This document shows positions 20,640-33,724 of a stretch of DNA of 64,000 nt, piece after piece (positions within the stretch are counted from its first letter, which is position 1; each line of letters begins with the position of its first letter). The position numbers and the translations under genes were made by a program. The notes below the pieces were generated by a model. That model made no database searches and had not been told where the DNA came from. It saw only the letters and a program-made list of their open reading frames with translations. The stretch comes from Dryococelus australis. Taxonomy: Eukaryota > Arthropoda > Insecta > Phasmatodea > Phasmatidae. The stretch covers positions 31,802,418 through 31,866,417 of the forward strand of contig CM056999.1 of assembly GCA_029891345.1 (NCBI GenBank), written 5' to 3'.

Positions 20640-22290
20640 TTGTCACAGTTATTTGCGTAGTTCCATTTGAGGTACTTAGAGCAACTGCTCTCACAATACA
20701 GTCCATACCAGGATGGGTCTCATGATTCTTGCTGTCTTCCATTTTAAGAGAGGTATGTTTGTGTCCTTCACCAATACCATCATACCTTCTTTAATGCCTG
20801 CTACTGGAATATTCCATGATGATACTTGGAGCTCCAGCGTTTTCAGATGGACTGCTTCAATCTGCACACGAGCTGCCAGCGATTCAAGTGGTTGTTCGTC
20901 ACTGTCAACAGGGTTTTCTTCAGGTAGGCCAACAAGTAATGCACCAACTAGAAAGTGGCCCAGAGTCAGAACTCCAAATTCTGCTGGATCAATGGAGAGT
21001 GGGCAAGGTGGTCGGGAGTGCATTAGGACGGAAATTTCTGCAAACATGTTTGACAACTCCTCAAAAGTAAGAACTTGGTCACCTATAACTATCCTCATGT
21101 GAGTCTTGACAGATTTAATAGCCACCTCCCATAATCCTCCGAAGTGAGGGCTTGCAGGAGGGTTAAAGTGTCACCTGATGTTGAGCAGAATGAGTTGTGT
21201 TTGAAGAGATTGCCGCATTGGTTATGCAAACAAGGCTTGATACAGCACTCTCAGTTGCCATGCTGCACCGACAATATTTGTACCTTGGTCAGAATACATG
21301 TGAGCAGAAGTCCTATAAGTGATACAAATTGCTTAAGAGCTGCAATAAAGGCAATTATGGATAGTGAAGAAACCAACTCCAAATACACCATCATGGTGGA
21401 CAAGCATATGAACAAACACATATAGCTCTTCATAGAAGTTGTCTTTCATGTCTTGGCTGGTTTTGGTGACAAACGGTCCACCAAAATACACACCAACCTT
21501 TAGGAATGGACGAATCTGACAAAATCTGGACACTGGCAAATTTCCCCATAAGAGGTGCATTAGTCTTGGGACTCTACTTAAAACAACGAACACATTTGTG
21601 TATCTCCTGTGTAATGATGCATCGAGCACTTATATTCCAAAATTGTCTTTGAATTAGGAGGTGGGTAGTTTGTGGTCCTGCATGCAAGTTAGCAACATGA
21701 AAAAAATTTATGATTAAAATTGCCAAATGACATTTGCTTGGAATGAAAATTAGATGTTTGGCTCGGTCACATAAGGATGAATGTTGCAATCTGCCAACAA
21801 CCCTGACAACACCCTGGGTATCGAGAAAAGGGCATAAACTTCTAAAAGTGTCGGAATTTTCACATCTTCTAAGTATCTTAAGTTTATCTGAAAAGTAGTA
21901 TTGTTGCACAAACAAAGCCCAAAAGAACTATGCCGATTGAGTTTCTACATAAGTCAGGGAGTGAGCTGTTGGTTGAGGTTTGTTTTAAAAGGCATCTCGA
22001 GCTTTGATAATCCAGGCAGTCGTCCTTTTCAGGCATGAGAAGGAAGAAAGTAAATCTAACAACTTTACATCACCCTCCTGGTTATATTCAGTACCTAGAA
22101 CACATACATGCACTGGTTTGTGCTGGCAAGATTCCACTTCACTAAACACTTCAACTCGATCTGAAAGCCAATTTCCTTCACAGTCCTTCAGCCAGTCAGG
22201 TCCATGAATCCACAAAGTACTTTTCACCAACTGGTCTGAGTGAACCTCTTGACGCCAACACTGCTGGGTTGTATGCAGATGGCACATATT
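20640..22290 (-). pseudogene. BEL/Pao integrase region, decayed
   Basis: From high to low coordinates: the pre-integrase linker with DQLVKSTLWIHGPDWLK (~22.2 kb), the zinc-binding domain with VVRVVGRLQHSSL, HLAILIINFFHVANLHAGPQTT and CVRCFK (21.85-21.58 kb), a core piece with VGVYFGGPF (~21.5 kb; the usual Asp is Tyr), YMCLFICLSTMMVYLELVS (~21.40 kb) and a C-terminal part with LTFEELSNM, LMHSRPPCPLS and TLGHFLVG (21125-20691). Several stops and frame changes. Strong BEL/Pao match by motif order. Confidence 0.88.
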
Positions 22291-22402
22291 GCCATGAACT
22301 TGGAGCCACTAATGTTTGAACTTCTGACACTCCGTTTGCCACAAATGACTTAAAGTTATGAGGAGCTGACTTAAGCCACGAGAGGAGAGTAGCATAATCT
22401 GT

Positions 22403-24000
22403 TCACATGAAGAGAGTAATGTATAATATTATGTTCACATACAATGTGTTTACATAGCTCCACAATATGGCCAATAACAGGGTCCCAGAAAGCTCAAGTC
22501 TTGGAATAGATAATGTTTTTGTAGGTGCAACCTTAAATTTTGACATAACCAAGTGTACTGAAACCACACCTTTAGATTCTGCTACTCTAATATAAAGTAC
22601 AGCAGCATATGCCTTCTTGGAGGCATCACAAAAGCCATGAAACTGAATACTTGAGAAATCAATTTCCCAAACATATCTATGAATTCTTACACTGGCTAAA
22701 GAATTCAATGACCCCTTAAAAAGCAAAAATTGGTCAACATTGCCAGGAACATGTTCATCCCAATCCAGCCCCAATGTCCAAAGTATTTGAAGTAGTACCT
22801 TCAGCCAGACAACTACTGGGGACACCCAACCACATGGATCAAACAACCTAGCAATTGTTGACTATATGCCTTGCTTACTCATGGGAAGATCAGGAACTCT
22901 TACATACTAGGTGACCTCGTCAGTTTCAGGGCACCAGTGCACACCCAGTACCTTCAGGACAGGGCTGGAGTCTTTGCCAAAGCTATGCAGCACCTCCCGA
23001 TGCTCTACAGGGACACTGTCTAGAAGATCTGGGTTGTTCAATGACCATTTCCATAGCTCAAAGCTACCAAATGCCAGGAGGGATACACGCTCTGCCTTGG
23101 AGAGCTTGGGCTGCATCAATTGTTTCTGCACCACTGACAAAATCATCAACAAATATGTCATGCTGTAACATTTGTGCTGCTAGTGGATACATATGTCCTA
23201 CATAGTGAGCAAGCTATTACACATTCCTGATTGTCTTGTATGGTGAGGAGGCCAGTCCATAGGTAACTGTATTGAATTGATAAACTGGAATGTCTTCATC
23301 ATGTGAATGTCGCCACAATATGCACTGATGTTTGCAGTCGTCTTGATGAATGAGAATCTGACGATACCTTTTGCAGATATCTGCTGTGAAGATGACAGGT
23401 GAAACATAAAAATTGAGAATGATTTCAGTTAGGTCCTTTTGAAGTTTTTACCAGCACTGATTACATTGTTCAATGAGACACATTTAGCTGTTTTTGCTGA
23501 GCCATCGAATACAACACTTACCTTTGTTGTTGAACTAGTCTACTTATACACTGCATGAAGGGGAATAATGTGCATGGGCACAACATTGAGCTTTCGAGCA
23601 TCATTGGTTCGCACTGTGCCTGCAGCTTGGTATTCTGGTACACTCATCAATGGTGTCATGTGACCCAGTTCCTCATACTCTTCCATGAAGGCTTTGTACT
23701 CATGAGCCAATTTTGTAATCCTACAAAACTTGTCTTCAAGATGTTTGAATATGGTCAGGGCTTGCTGTAGAGTGTCTCCATATTCAAGCACAAATTGTCT
23801 AAATGACAGACGAAGAGTGTACGTACCATCTAGTGCCCTGGTATGGGTTGTGACAAAATGTTCCTCACATTGCTTGTCGTCTTGTGACATTAACTCTAGC
23901 ATTGGGACCTCCTCAATCTCTCAGAGCCTGCTAATCTCCATATCCAAGTTAGTTCGTGCAATAAATGACACAGATGTTGCATGATTTGCATGTTGGTCAC
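22403..24000 (-). pseudogene. BEL/Pao reverse transcriptase and RNase H, decayed
   Basis: The reverse transcriptase N-terminal region (23902-23540) has DGTYTLRLSFRQF and YEELGHMTPL. The catalytic YxDD box reads DIFVDDFVSGAETIDAAQAL near 23155-23100. The connection to RNase H (22846-22403) has MFDPCGWVSPVVVWLKVLLQ then WTLGLDWDE, and RNase H shows HGFCDASKKAYAAVLY and KVAPTKTLSIPRLELSG. A 0.4-kb stretch between 23.2 and 23.5 kb is poorly conserved. Multiple stops and frame shifts. Confidence 0.9.
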
Positions 24001-24079
24001 AGGACCTTTCCAGACACCACCCAACCGAAGATTGAATGGAATGCATGAGGGCAACCTGGGATTTTGGCACCATTCATAG

Positions 24080-24612
24080 CTTCACTCACTATGCCAGCTG
24101 ACAACAGCATATCAACTGGCCCAGGGACATTAAATGGTGGGGTCTACCAGTTTAAAGTCTGCAAGTTGTGCCACATTCTCTAAAGAAATTTTTGAAGATG
24201 GCATAGGATGTATAATGTTCTTAATAGTAATAGCTCTTACATCGAATTGTTTATCCCTGCAGTCAACTGGCCTTATTGAACATGACACGACACCTTTAGC
24301 ACCACACGGTGAGGTTAGTCCAACACCTGCAACTTCTACTGCTTGACGATGATGTGGCAAACCTAACATTTGCACACACTCTTCGGTGATGAATTAAGTC
24401 TGCGAGGCCCCATCCAACAACTCTCTTACAGTCTGAAAGTTTTCACTCCCATCACGCACATACACAAGTGCAGTTAGTAAAAATATGACAAAATGTTGCC
24501 TTTCATTATCGTAAGAAGAGTGAAACACCTGCAATTTATCTTCTGACTGTTCACATCTAATCAGGACCATTTTTTTTATTAGTGAAATGAAGCAATGAAT
24601 GATATTTACCAC
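24080..24612 (-). pseudogene. BEL/Pao aspartic protease, decayed
   Basis: Seen: VRELLDGASQT, in the place where the family has an LLDSGSQ-type active site, so the catalytic Asp-Ser/Thr-Gly triad is altered. An in-frame stop follows, then FITEECVQMLGLPHHR, VSCSIRPVDC and LADFKLVDPTI, all typical of BEL/Pao proteases. It sits between the gag zinc knuckles and the reverse transcriptase. Confidence 0.8.
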
Positions 24613-25205
24613 TGCACATTCTACACAAAATTTTTGACAAAAACATTCGTGATGTGTGACCTCCCTTTAGGCAATTAAAACAAAGTTTTTTCTCCTTCAC
24701 CAATTACACCCTGTCATCTGTAGATAACGACACAAACCTATCATATTTGTAAATTAAATGGGGTTGATCACACACAACACACTGTTAATCCTTTTCCACA
24801 GCTACTAATGTAGTGCCTCGCCAGGATTGTGATTTCATACCTGTTTCAGTAGAAGATGACTGTACTTTCAACTGCATTTTGCTTGGCTGATCATGTGGTG
24901 ATGCTAAACTATGAGCAGAGAGCAGCTGAACACTTTCATGTACTGTTGACCGACGATCGAGAAAGGATAGCAATTGCTCACATGTTGGCAGTGGCTAGAC
25001 CACAGTAAGCTTGGATGCTTCGCAAAATGCCAGCTCCAGTTCTTCTGTAAAATGTTCAATAACAAAATACTCCACTCCTTAATGGGAAAGTCTTCACCTG
25101 CAAGGCATTCAAGTTGTCTCTCACGAACAGTACATTCATAACTTAATGAAAATGATAACACCTTGGTGCAGTTATTTACTACATAGATACGACTCGGAGG
25201 ACAAA
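24600..25205 (-). pseudogene. BEL/Pao gag with CCHC zinc knuckles, decayed
   Basis: The clearest part is the nucleocapsid: LCFNCLKGGHTSRMF (one knuckle, last Cys lost) followed by CRMCSGKYHSLLHF (24.69-24.60 kb). Upstream, SYECTVRERQLECL and LLSAHSL-type segments (25.15-24.79 kb) are gag-like. Frames change several times. The upstream end abuts the 5' LTR. Confidence 0.72.
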
Positions 25206-25210
25206 AAAAA

Positions 25211-25363
25211 TGCTGAATTAGTATCACATATTTATTGACGAGTTTCTCTTACAGGAGTTGACGAGCCACTACTCACATGTAACACACACACTAACTTGAT
25301 TTAAAAAATGTCCTGGGAAGAACAAAACAAAAAAAAATATCTTCGGAAATACAAATCTCAACA
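25211..25363 (-). repeat. BEL/Pao 5' LTR
   Basis: Begins TGCTGAATTAGTATCACA and ends AAATCTCAACA on the plus strand. On the element strand it contains CAATAAATATGTG, a poly(A)-signal-like sequence near its end. No clear tRNA primer site (TGG start) follows it. Confidence 0.75.
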
Positions 25364-25368
25364 GTAGA

Positions 25369-26699
25369 GATTAATTATACTTCAGGTTTTAACGATTGTC
25401 TCTTCGCAAAAACAAAATTTGATAATGGACGTCATGGGAGCTCTCTGCTGGTAGATAATAAAAAAAATAAATAACTAGCACAATCTATAGTGTCAATTAC
25501 TGCAAAAAAATATATGTGTTAAGTTTGAATTTAGTGGCCAATGGGCATATACCATTGATTTATTATGTGTGGAGGGATGTTTTCTGTTATGTAACGCCAA
25601 TTATTAATTTAGTGATAGTTGGGGTTGGGTGTGGCAGTGGCAAGTGTGAGGTAAATGTTTATGTCCCTCGATATTTTTTAGAATTTTTCATTTTTTGCCA
25701 TTTTTCTATTTTTTATTATTGTGAGGGGGTTAGGGGGCGAAGAGAGGGCGATGTGAAGGTGGTGGGATGAGTGTGAGGTTAACATTACATGTTTCTCGAT
25801 TTCTTAGAATATATATAATATTAGATTTTCCACTCGACCTGGCTCGGAGTCTCGAATCCTGTTCTCCTGCTCAGAGGATTAAGTGGCTCATTCCGCTAAT
25901 GACCTCGAATCCTCTTGTTCGACTGAGGATTTTTCGGCTTTTGTTTCAAGGTGGTTCGAATTCATTTTCCTAATTTTCTGTTCTTTTTTATTTTGGAGAA
26001 AAAAGTGATTTATGTTCGAAATAATTGATTTCGGAAGTATTTTTTGGAGTGAAACAGGCAAATAATGTCGATAATGTGACCGTCCCAGGCTGCCGGATTC
26101 ACCTGTAATGTAAACCAAGGTGGTGGACGGCTCCTAGCTCCTACTTCTGAAATCCTATCCCAAAGTCATCTATATTGTACTACTCTCTGCCTATTCATGT
26201 TTCTTCCTCGGACGAAAACAAACAGCTTTTCACTAGGACATACATACCAAAATTTGCGCTTGTATTTGTAAGTGTAAGAATGAAATATTTTTACATCACT
26301 GCTGCCTAAAACTGTTAATATTTCAATAGTCAATGTTTAATTTACAAATAGCATGTCAAAAATTTTGTGAAAAAAATATTTTAACTGTGAACTATTTCTT
26401 ACTAGCCGTTGCCTACACATCGCTGCTCTCACTGTTTTTAACTAGCTTGGGAAGGATCCTACCAGACGAGTTGAAAAATCTGGTGAACCACTTGTTAGCC
26501 GCTAACTTATCATTGTTTCCTTGCCAGGATTAGATCTTTTTATGTGAAAATATACCTTGTCCTCGTGTTATCTTCGCTCAGCTTGAACTCATGAATGCAT
26601 TCAAAGTAGCGAAGTGAATACTGTAAGACAGATCACACACAAGATTGACTCATTGACACAAAATGACTCAAATCATGAAAATGACTCAAAATGACTCTT
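25369..26699. other. Non-coding stretch right of the BEL element
   Basis: No gene was recognised. If the Polinton originally extended past 19.1 kb its right terminus would resume here, but no matching terminal repeat was seen. Confidence 0.5.
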
Positions 26700-27760
26700 G
26701 TTTCAATGATAAGTGCAGTGCTAAGTGAGGGGCTAAGTATGGTGTTAAGTGCGGTTCTGATGTTTGGACATGTAAATTTTCTTAAGTGGCTGAAATAATG
26801 TTAGACAGGTTGGACACATGTGTGCTTAGGATAAGAATCATTTTTATCTTGACTATGTTAGGTTGTGTCTGATTTTTTTCTGGCATTTGGTAGGTTAAAT
26901 AGGTTAGGTTTTTTTTGGGTTTCAGTAGGTTAAGATATGTTAGTTTTACAGATGGCAAGAATGCTTGTGTTGCAGGTTGGTCTAGACTGTGAATTTTCTT
27001 GGTATACTTGGGTTAGCATGGATGGCATGGTTTGTATGTTCGGTGATACGATTTTCCAGTATATCTGTATCGCGATTGTTGACGTATATCGAATGGCATG
27101 GACAATATGTGTGTGTTGGTGAGTCCTGTAATGCTAAGGTATGCTTGAGTTAAATTGTTTGGTGTATGTGGTCAGTGTATCTCAACTGGTGTCTGCTGGC
27201 ATGGGGGAAGGTATGAGATGAAGTAGAATGAATGACTTGTATTGGCTGTATGTTTGCTTTGTATGGTCTGTGTTGACGAATGGTTGAGGTATGCTATAGT
27301 TAAAGTGGTTTATATTGTCAGTAGTTGTCAGTGGTATTGATTGGTAGAGCAAGTAGTGTAGGTGTTAGGTTATGTGCTGGCCTCAGTTGTATAGTTGCTT
27401 GGTACACTTCAGTTATGATGTATGTTGTGCTTGGTGTATTATGTGGTGCGGTTGATTTGAATTTTTCTTTAGTTATAGGAGATATGGTGTTGGGTTCTCT
27501 GGTATGATTTGGGTTATAATGGATGGTTGGTTAATATGGTGGTATAGTGACTAGTATATATTTGACTTGTGTCGACCAGTAAAGCAGAAAGTATCAGTAG
27601 TAAGTAAATTTTTGGTAATTTAAGTGTGGACTGAATGGTTGACGTATGCTTGTGTAATTGTAAGAGGTGTGTATGATGAGTATATTTTGTCTAGTTTTGG
27701 TTGGTAAAGCAGATGGCATCCATGAGTTACAGTGGCTGGCATGGTGCCTGTGTGCGAGTA
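26700..27760 (+). other. G/T-skewed low-complexity region
   Basis: Over about 1 kb the plus strand is strongly enriched in G and T and poor in C. Imperfect recurring phrases include GAATGGTTGA(G/C)GTATGCT (27.28 and 27.63 kb), GTAATGCTAAGGTATGCTTG and TTGGTATA/TTGGTACA. A few GGTTAGGTT words (26.86-26.94 kb) resemble insect TTAGG telomere repeats but are not in array. Open frames here look like a product of the T/G bias. Confidence 0.55.
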
Positions 27761-28374
27761 TATATATAAAGTAACCGCTACGATTATATATATAATTATA
27801 TTTAATAAAAAATACTTGTATTTAAGTACAAAATAAAAATTAAATATGAAAATTTCAGTACTTTGCAGGAATGGCCAATGTCACCATTCGGTACAGACCG
27901 ATATCAGGTGGCATAATCGAAACTACCTATGTATATAAAATAGAATTTAACATGGAGGGGATGTAGCGAATGCGACTGGTTAGCATCACATATAGTTTAA
28001 AAAAACACAAACAAATATAGCTGCCATCTGGTGGTTAATTAATACATCATTGCCCCTAGAAGGCGATGTTGGAACTACACAGATGGCGGGGTCGAACGAA
28101 TGTGAGCATTGAGGGGCGTGCGACTTCTACCAAGAATGCAACAAGAGAGAGAAATGAAAGAGAGAAAGAGATGGAATGAGAGAGAGACAAGTGAGAACGG
28201 GGATCGGGCGCACTCGGGGAAAACGACCGCACATGAGTGGTAGAGCGTGAAAAAATAACATCGAATCATAGAGCATGCAGTAGAAAATGACTTACTGGCT
28301 TCCAAGAAGCTGCCGGGGCCGGAAAGTTTTAATAATTCTTATATAATTCTTTATTCGTTTTTTATCATTTTTAG
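27761..28374. other. Non-coding stretch with a GA-rich tract
   Basis: AG/GA-rich purine tract at about 28133-28200. No gene was recognised. Confidence 0.55.
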
Positions 28375-28870
28375 GGAAAAATAGTAATCTTCAGGAACAA
28401 TGGTCGATTTTTCGGAAAAATATTTGTTTTCTGAAGTGATTTTTGGATAACATCAGCTATTTTTAGAAAACATTCCAAGATAGCGGCTGCTCGGCTCCGG
28501 TTCCATATCATGAATCCTGTGTATCGATTTGGCATACCATATGCCTGTAAAACCAATATGCTTTCGAGAAGCAAGCTTTACAAATCTTAAAAATTGTCTT
28601 TATTCTGCTCGTTTTCACACATGAGGGGCTCGGTGCTTTGTTTAGGAAAAAAGGGAAATCTTTAGTGAAAATGATTGATTTTTAAGTATAAAAAGAGACA
28701 TTTTTGGGGTAAAAGAAGCGATTTTTTTATAGAAACGGAAAAAACAAGATGCTCCACCCTCACCATCCCGAACCCTGCGCCAGAACAAACTATGCCTTCC
28801 TACTATCGCATTATGAGTACTGGCTCTAAAAAAACCGGTAGATTTCAGTTGACACAAAAGAAAAACTGAT
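28375..28870 (+). repeat. Diverged tandem duplication, ~285-bp spacing
   Basis: GGGAAAAATAGTAATCTTCA..AATGGTCGATTTTTCGG near 28375 resembles GGGAAATCTTTAGTGAAAAT..GATTGATTTTTAAG near 28651, each followed by a T-rich ..GAAG.GATTTTT. block. The similarity is low but collinear. Confidence 0.35.
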
Positions 28871-31800
28871 TTGATTAAATTTTTGATTGCTTGCCCCTTC
28901 TCAGGTAATTTGAGTTGTTATAATACATATATAAATTACATAGTTTTGAAATAAGTATGCATGTGAAAACGTATCATAATTTTAACAAAAAAGTGCAGCT
29001 ACAATATATCTGGGGACAAAAAGGGAATGTTAAAAAATTGTACACTTTCAGAATGTTCCATATTTTTGCACCTATGTAATGAAAGTTTTATACTGAATTG
29101 GGCAAGGGTTGAATAGTTTGTATTTTGGTTTAAATAATAATTGTGTATAGCATGCAGGGAGGGATTAAAGTTGGATGAATTATTCGAAATATTTTATGAA
29201 GTGGTACTGAATGATTGGTATTAGGCCTAGTGTTTGCAGTAATATCAAAGTAGCATTATCAGTATCAGACAAAGTATTATTAGGGTATCAGAATAAGTGG
29301 TAGCTGAGCAATATAGTTTTTATGCATGGTAAATTTTTTTTGCTCACTAGATCTTTATTAGACATTCCTGAAAAATGACAGCTCAACTAAGTGCCAGTTT
29401 CAGTTCTTGGGGGAGCCATTTGAATTATTAAAATAATAAACCGGCCTACTATCAATATTGCGTGAAATTGGGGGAAAAAAAATTATTCGCTAATATTCCC
29501 TTTACTTCAACATAAATCTAGCTATGGATCTTGCCATCAACCAGAAAGACCTCGCGAGCGCACATTCAGCTGTCAAGTGTTGCCGCAATGCAGCGTGTTC
29601 AGTTGTCCTACTGCTGTGGCGGTACTTCACAAGTGTTTAGTGGAAACATACTTGCTGCACACCCATTACAGGCTGCAGCAACATACATATGCTACTAAAC
29701 ATTATTATAAGTATGTTCTGCATTGATGCTTGCCATAACATGAGCATCCGTATAGAGTACGACAGAGATATTGTCTTCTATAAAAGTAACTGTGATAAAC
29801 TGCACTCGTAGGAACTTTTTCTACCACTGGGCGATGTTCTTTCCTCAACGTCTGCATTAATATCTGACCGTTTGCTGTTAACAAAATGCTATTTCCGTAT
29901 TTTTATTCAAAACGCTCTCTTTCGTTTCCTCTGCCCTCGAGTTGTGTCCACTCCTTTGATAATATTCTCCGTTCTTATGATGCTGTTTCCTGCCAGGTTC
30001 AATTTGAGAGAATTTACTTCTTTTGAAGCTTGCTTTATGCTCTTTCTTTATCGTCAGAGGACGTTTCCAGCTCTATCTTACTGTTCCTGTTCAACAAATT
30101 TATTTCCATCGCACTCTGCCGTCTATTTACTTTTATTTCTCGTTCCTGCGCGAGCGAAGATGTTTGTGATCCAAGAAATACTGGAATATATATGCAGGAA
30201 TGGATATGTTTTTTTTCATGGAAGACAGTATTATGTCACACCTGCATAATAAAAGGCATGAAATCATAAATGCTATCTTGAACTGTCATTATTTCGTAAT
30301 TCAAAACAATTCTAAGACAATTAGTAGCAATAATTTGTTGGATGTTCTCCATTACCGAAGTTCATTGCTAGAAAAGCATAAAAAAAGTATGAAAAATGAA
30401 GTTGCTATGTATTTATACATACAAACTGAATACAATATTATACAAAAAATCATGCAAATTTTGATAAAAAAAATACATTATTACAAAAAAGAAACAAAAG
30501 ATTAAATAAAATAACGTATGTTAAAAACGCAATAAATATAATAAAAATTTCTACAAAAATGTTTCGCTAAAACAGGCTTGTTATATATGCTAACAATAAC
30601 TTTTGAATTATGTCCTACTCTTCCCTACGAGGAAAGGCATTTTAAATTTTTATTACCAAAAATATGAGAGTATTCCTTTATTAATTGAAATACTCTTTTG
30701 CATGCCATTGATTGTTAGGTATACGACTTCAAATACGGGTTTAGGTTACTAAACATAGCCGAGGAAGAAAATGTCAGTTTAGCGCCGAGTGCAATGTTCT
30801 AATTTCACCACTGTGGACAAGTTATTTTTTAACATTCTAATCATATTTTTGTCACATTTTCTATGCTAATGTGGTGTATGGATTGTTGTATTTTTATAGT
30901 TTAAAAGTCTTTTGAAGTTCTATGCGTTTTATGTCAAGTCGAATGCATAAATTACACATGGGCATGTGTCGCAGTCGACAGATTTCTTCCCTTGGGATTA
31001 TGTTCTTAAGAAACTATTATAAAAAATACGTCGCTTTTAAAAATCGCATATTTATTCATAATTTTTTTATGAAATATCAAATTGAATGTTAAATTTACAA
31101 TAAAATTACTAAACATGAATATTGGCAATATATCCTAACGTGCCATTTTTCCTTGAAATATCACCTAGACTTCCTATTTGTGTGAAGCAGTTATGTTTAA
31201 AAGCCACGCATTCAGAAGACATGTCTTGAGTATTGACTGTTGTGGCTTCTGGCTTTGTAGCACGCGCACTCGGTTAACAAGATATAATGACAAACTTGTG
31301 ACTCACATTGCAGTCTAATTAAAATACAGTTTGTTGAAATGGAATATCCACAATGAAACTGCTGCCTATTTTAAGTTAATAATAATGGAATTAAATTCTA
31401 TTGTCTATCGAATTGTTTTGTGATCAAATTTGGCGTCTCTGATCAGTTACACAGACCATACTTTAGGTTATATTATTAATAGTTTTTGTTACTGACCTGT
31501 CATTTGTATTTACAAGAGAGAGCTGTTCATTTCCATGTTTACGCCATGAAACGTGAGCCTGACGTTCCTTAATGAAAATCGGCGTGGAGGCCGAACCAAT
31601 AGTGCAGTGTTCAAGTCGAGTCGAGACTGGAAATGGATGAGTAACCTTCCACATTTCCCGACTTTTTCGGAAAAGTATTATACTTCAGTTAGTAACACAG
31701 AATAAACTTAATACGTCGTTTGACATTCATTTGCTAGTGGCGAAGGAGTCTAATTTTTAATTAGCTCATGGAAGCGAAAACGTTTTGTAGCGAATCGCGT

Positions 31801-31929
31801 TCTTTAATTACTTTTGAAATTATCATAATTATGTGAGATCAGAACTTGCGCTTATTGTAGGAAACGGAACACATCTTAGAAGGTAGTGCACGTTTATAAT
31901 TATAACCGTGACGTTTGTTTTCTCCTCGT
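28871..31929. other. Long AT-rich non-coding stretch
   Basis: No conserved protein, RNA gene or element was recognised. The longest frames (29872-30249 and 30200-30505) overlap each other and match no family; the second is lysine/isoleucine-rich from AT bias. Confidence 0.5.
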
Positions 31930-32350
31930 GTGAGAGTTGTAGTCCATTCACTGTTACTTCCAACTTTCCTGAAGCCCTGTTAAAGTTCTACTTTGAGGAT
32001 ATTCCTCCGCCTCATCTAGAAAATTACACCAAATGGGTTACATACCGCATTCGTGCGCACTCAGAGTAACACTATTTTGCATAATAACTATTTCCTACTA
32101 CGCATTACCAACACACATATTTTCTTGCTGTTTTATTCATATTTTTATATTTTAATATTATAATTTAAGGTTAAAATATAAGTAAAAGTTTTAATTAACC
32201 AAATATTACACATTTTTACGTTAACAGGAGTATAAAACGCTTGTAATATATGGCATATTTAGGAAATATGAAAACACGTTATAGATACCGTGATTTTTCT
32301 AAGGTTAGATTTAAAAATGGGATGTGGCTGTGATGGGAACACTGCCGTTT
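31930..32350. repeat. MITE family 2, candidate copy 3
   Basis: The left end GTCCATTCACTGTTACTTCC then AACTTTCCTGAAGCCCTGTT matches 2480-2516 (inverted) and 5768-5830. The interior TAAAACGCTTGTAATATATG near 32230 resembles the reverse complement of 2215-2235. Boundaries are tentative. Confidence 0.38.
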
Positions 32351-33724
32351 GTTTTGGGTGAATACGTCTACGTTGACGCGCTTGGACGCATCAATGTTGA
32401 TTCCCAGATTTTGTTATCATCGGATTTTCTGGATTGCCTCCCACTTTGGTTGCACATATAAAGACGTATTCGCGTCTAAAGTGCGAAGAAACCGCGAACA
32501 GTCTTTATCTGTGTCCTTATGTAGGATTTATTGTCACACTGAGAAAAAAAGTTTTTATTGATTCAAACAAGGTTTGTTTGCAGCAACCAAGTTAATTATT
32601 TGTACAGAGGCAATAAATTATATTGTTGTTGAGAACAAATTATTTAGTTGTTCATATTTAGTTGCCACAAACTGCGAGATATGGTTGGTGCAACTAAAGA
32701 CTTGCTTGGAGGAACTAAATATAGGTTTGGCTCTACGTACAATATACAGACTCGGTTAATATCAAATAAAGTGAAAGCTCGATCGAGATTCGAAACGCAA
32801 TCGTTTACGCCGAGCGCTACGCTCTAGAAAACTCAACTGAAGAGACTAGCAATGGAACTTGAATGTCTTCAAATACTTGACAAGGTGCGTAACTTGATAT
32901 TTCAAGTTTGGTGTCTTTACCTACTAGTTTCCTGTTGAAATTGTTTAACTTCTATACAATTGTTAGGTATCAATAAATGTACTAATAAACAATATTCCTA
33001 CTCTAATTGTCACAAAAATTACAAACAAACTTCAGAGATGTATTTTCGAGCGAAGGCAATCAAATGGGTGGCCAAACAAATATCAACAGTTGATTGAACA
33101 CTTTTGTGAACAACATAGAATGTTTGTTTATTGAAGCATGTCTTGAAATCAAATTTGTTGCTTTTAAAGTTTTACTTACTCAAAAATATATTTCGCCCTA
33201 TACGAGCAAGTATTTTGTTGGCTCTAATACAACTTCCTCTCAGTGTACGGTCATTTCAATCCTTTCGATAGTCTTGCCCCGTATATGCTCTGTGAGTACA
33301 CTCGAAATTAGTACAATTTAACATCGTCTTGAAATTAATGACGACGACCTAGTGTACATCTAGTGACATGCTAAATATGTTTGAATTATGAAAGTACTAA
33401 TCATATTCGACTGCTTAGTTAAACATGTAAATACAAAACTGTAATCAATTTTAATACTTGGATTTAAAAAGTACAATTTTAATTAGATTTTCAGACGTAT
33501 GCAATTCTTAACACGCTGCAAATATTACATAATAAACGCCTATACATATTTATATACAGAATGGGACTGAATTCGACCGACAAACTTCGCGAGGTGATTC
33601 CTTACGCAAAGTCAAGTGGCAATATATAAGAAATTTTGTACCTAAACTAAATATTAACGGCGAAATAATTCCCCGAATGTGGAGATTTTGGAATGTATTT
33701 TTGCGAAATATCGTAAACCAGGTG
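32351..33724. other. Non-coding stretch
   Basis: No feature was recognised beyond short uninformative frames. Confidence 0.5.

Larger units (their letters stand above)
19116..25363 (-). mobile_element. BEL/Pao LTR retrotransposon, decayed
   Basis: Internal genes on the minus strand run gag, protease, reverse transcriptase, RNase H, integrase in BEL/Pao order. Direct repeats of 143 and 153 bp flank them, both starting TG and ending CA. The bases just outside are GTCGA (19111-19115) and GTAGA (25364-25368), a 5-bp target duplication with one change, as expected for BEL. A Tc1-like transposon at 19358-20576 is inserted in the 3' region. LTRs of ~150 bp are short for this superfamily. The element lies directly right of the Polinton integrase. 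Confidence 0.88.

Noticed and set aside
26860-26945. Telomere-like GGTTAGG words
   Set aside because: Only two or three scattered words, with no TTAGG array.
30200-30505. 101-aa Lys/Ile-rich open frame
   Set aside because: Composition is that expected of AT-rich DNA, and no family resemblance was found.
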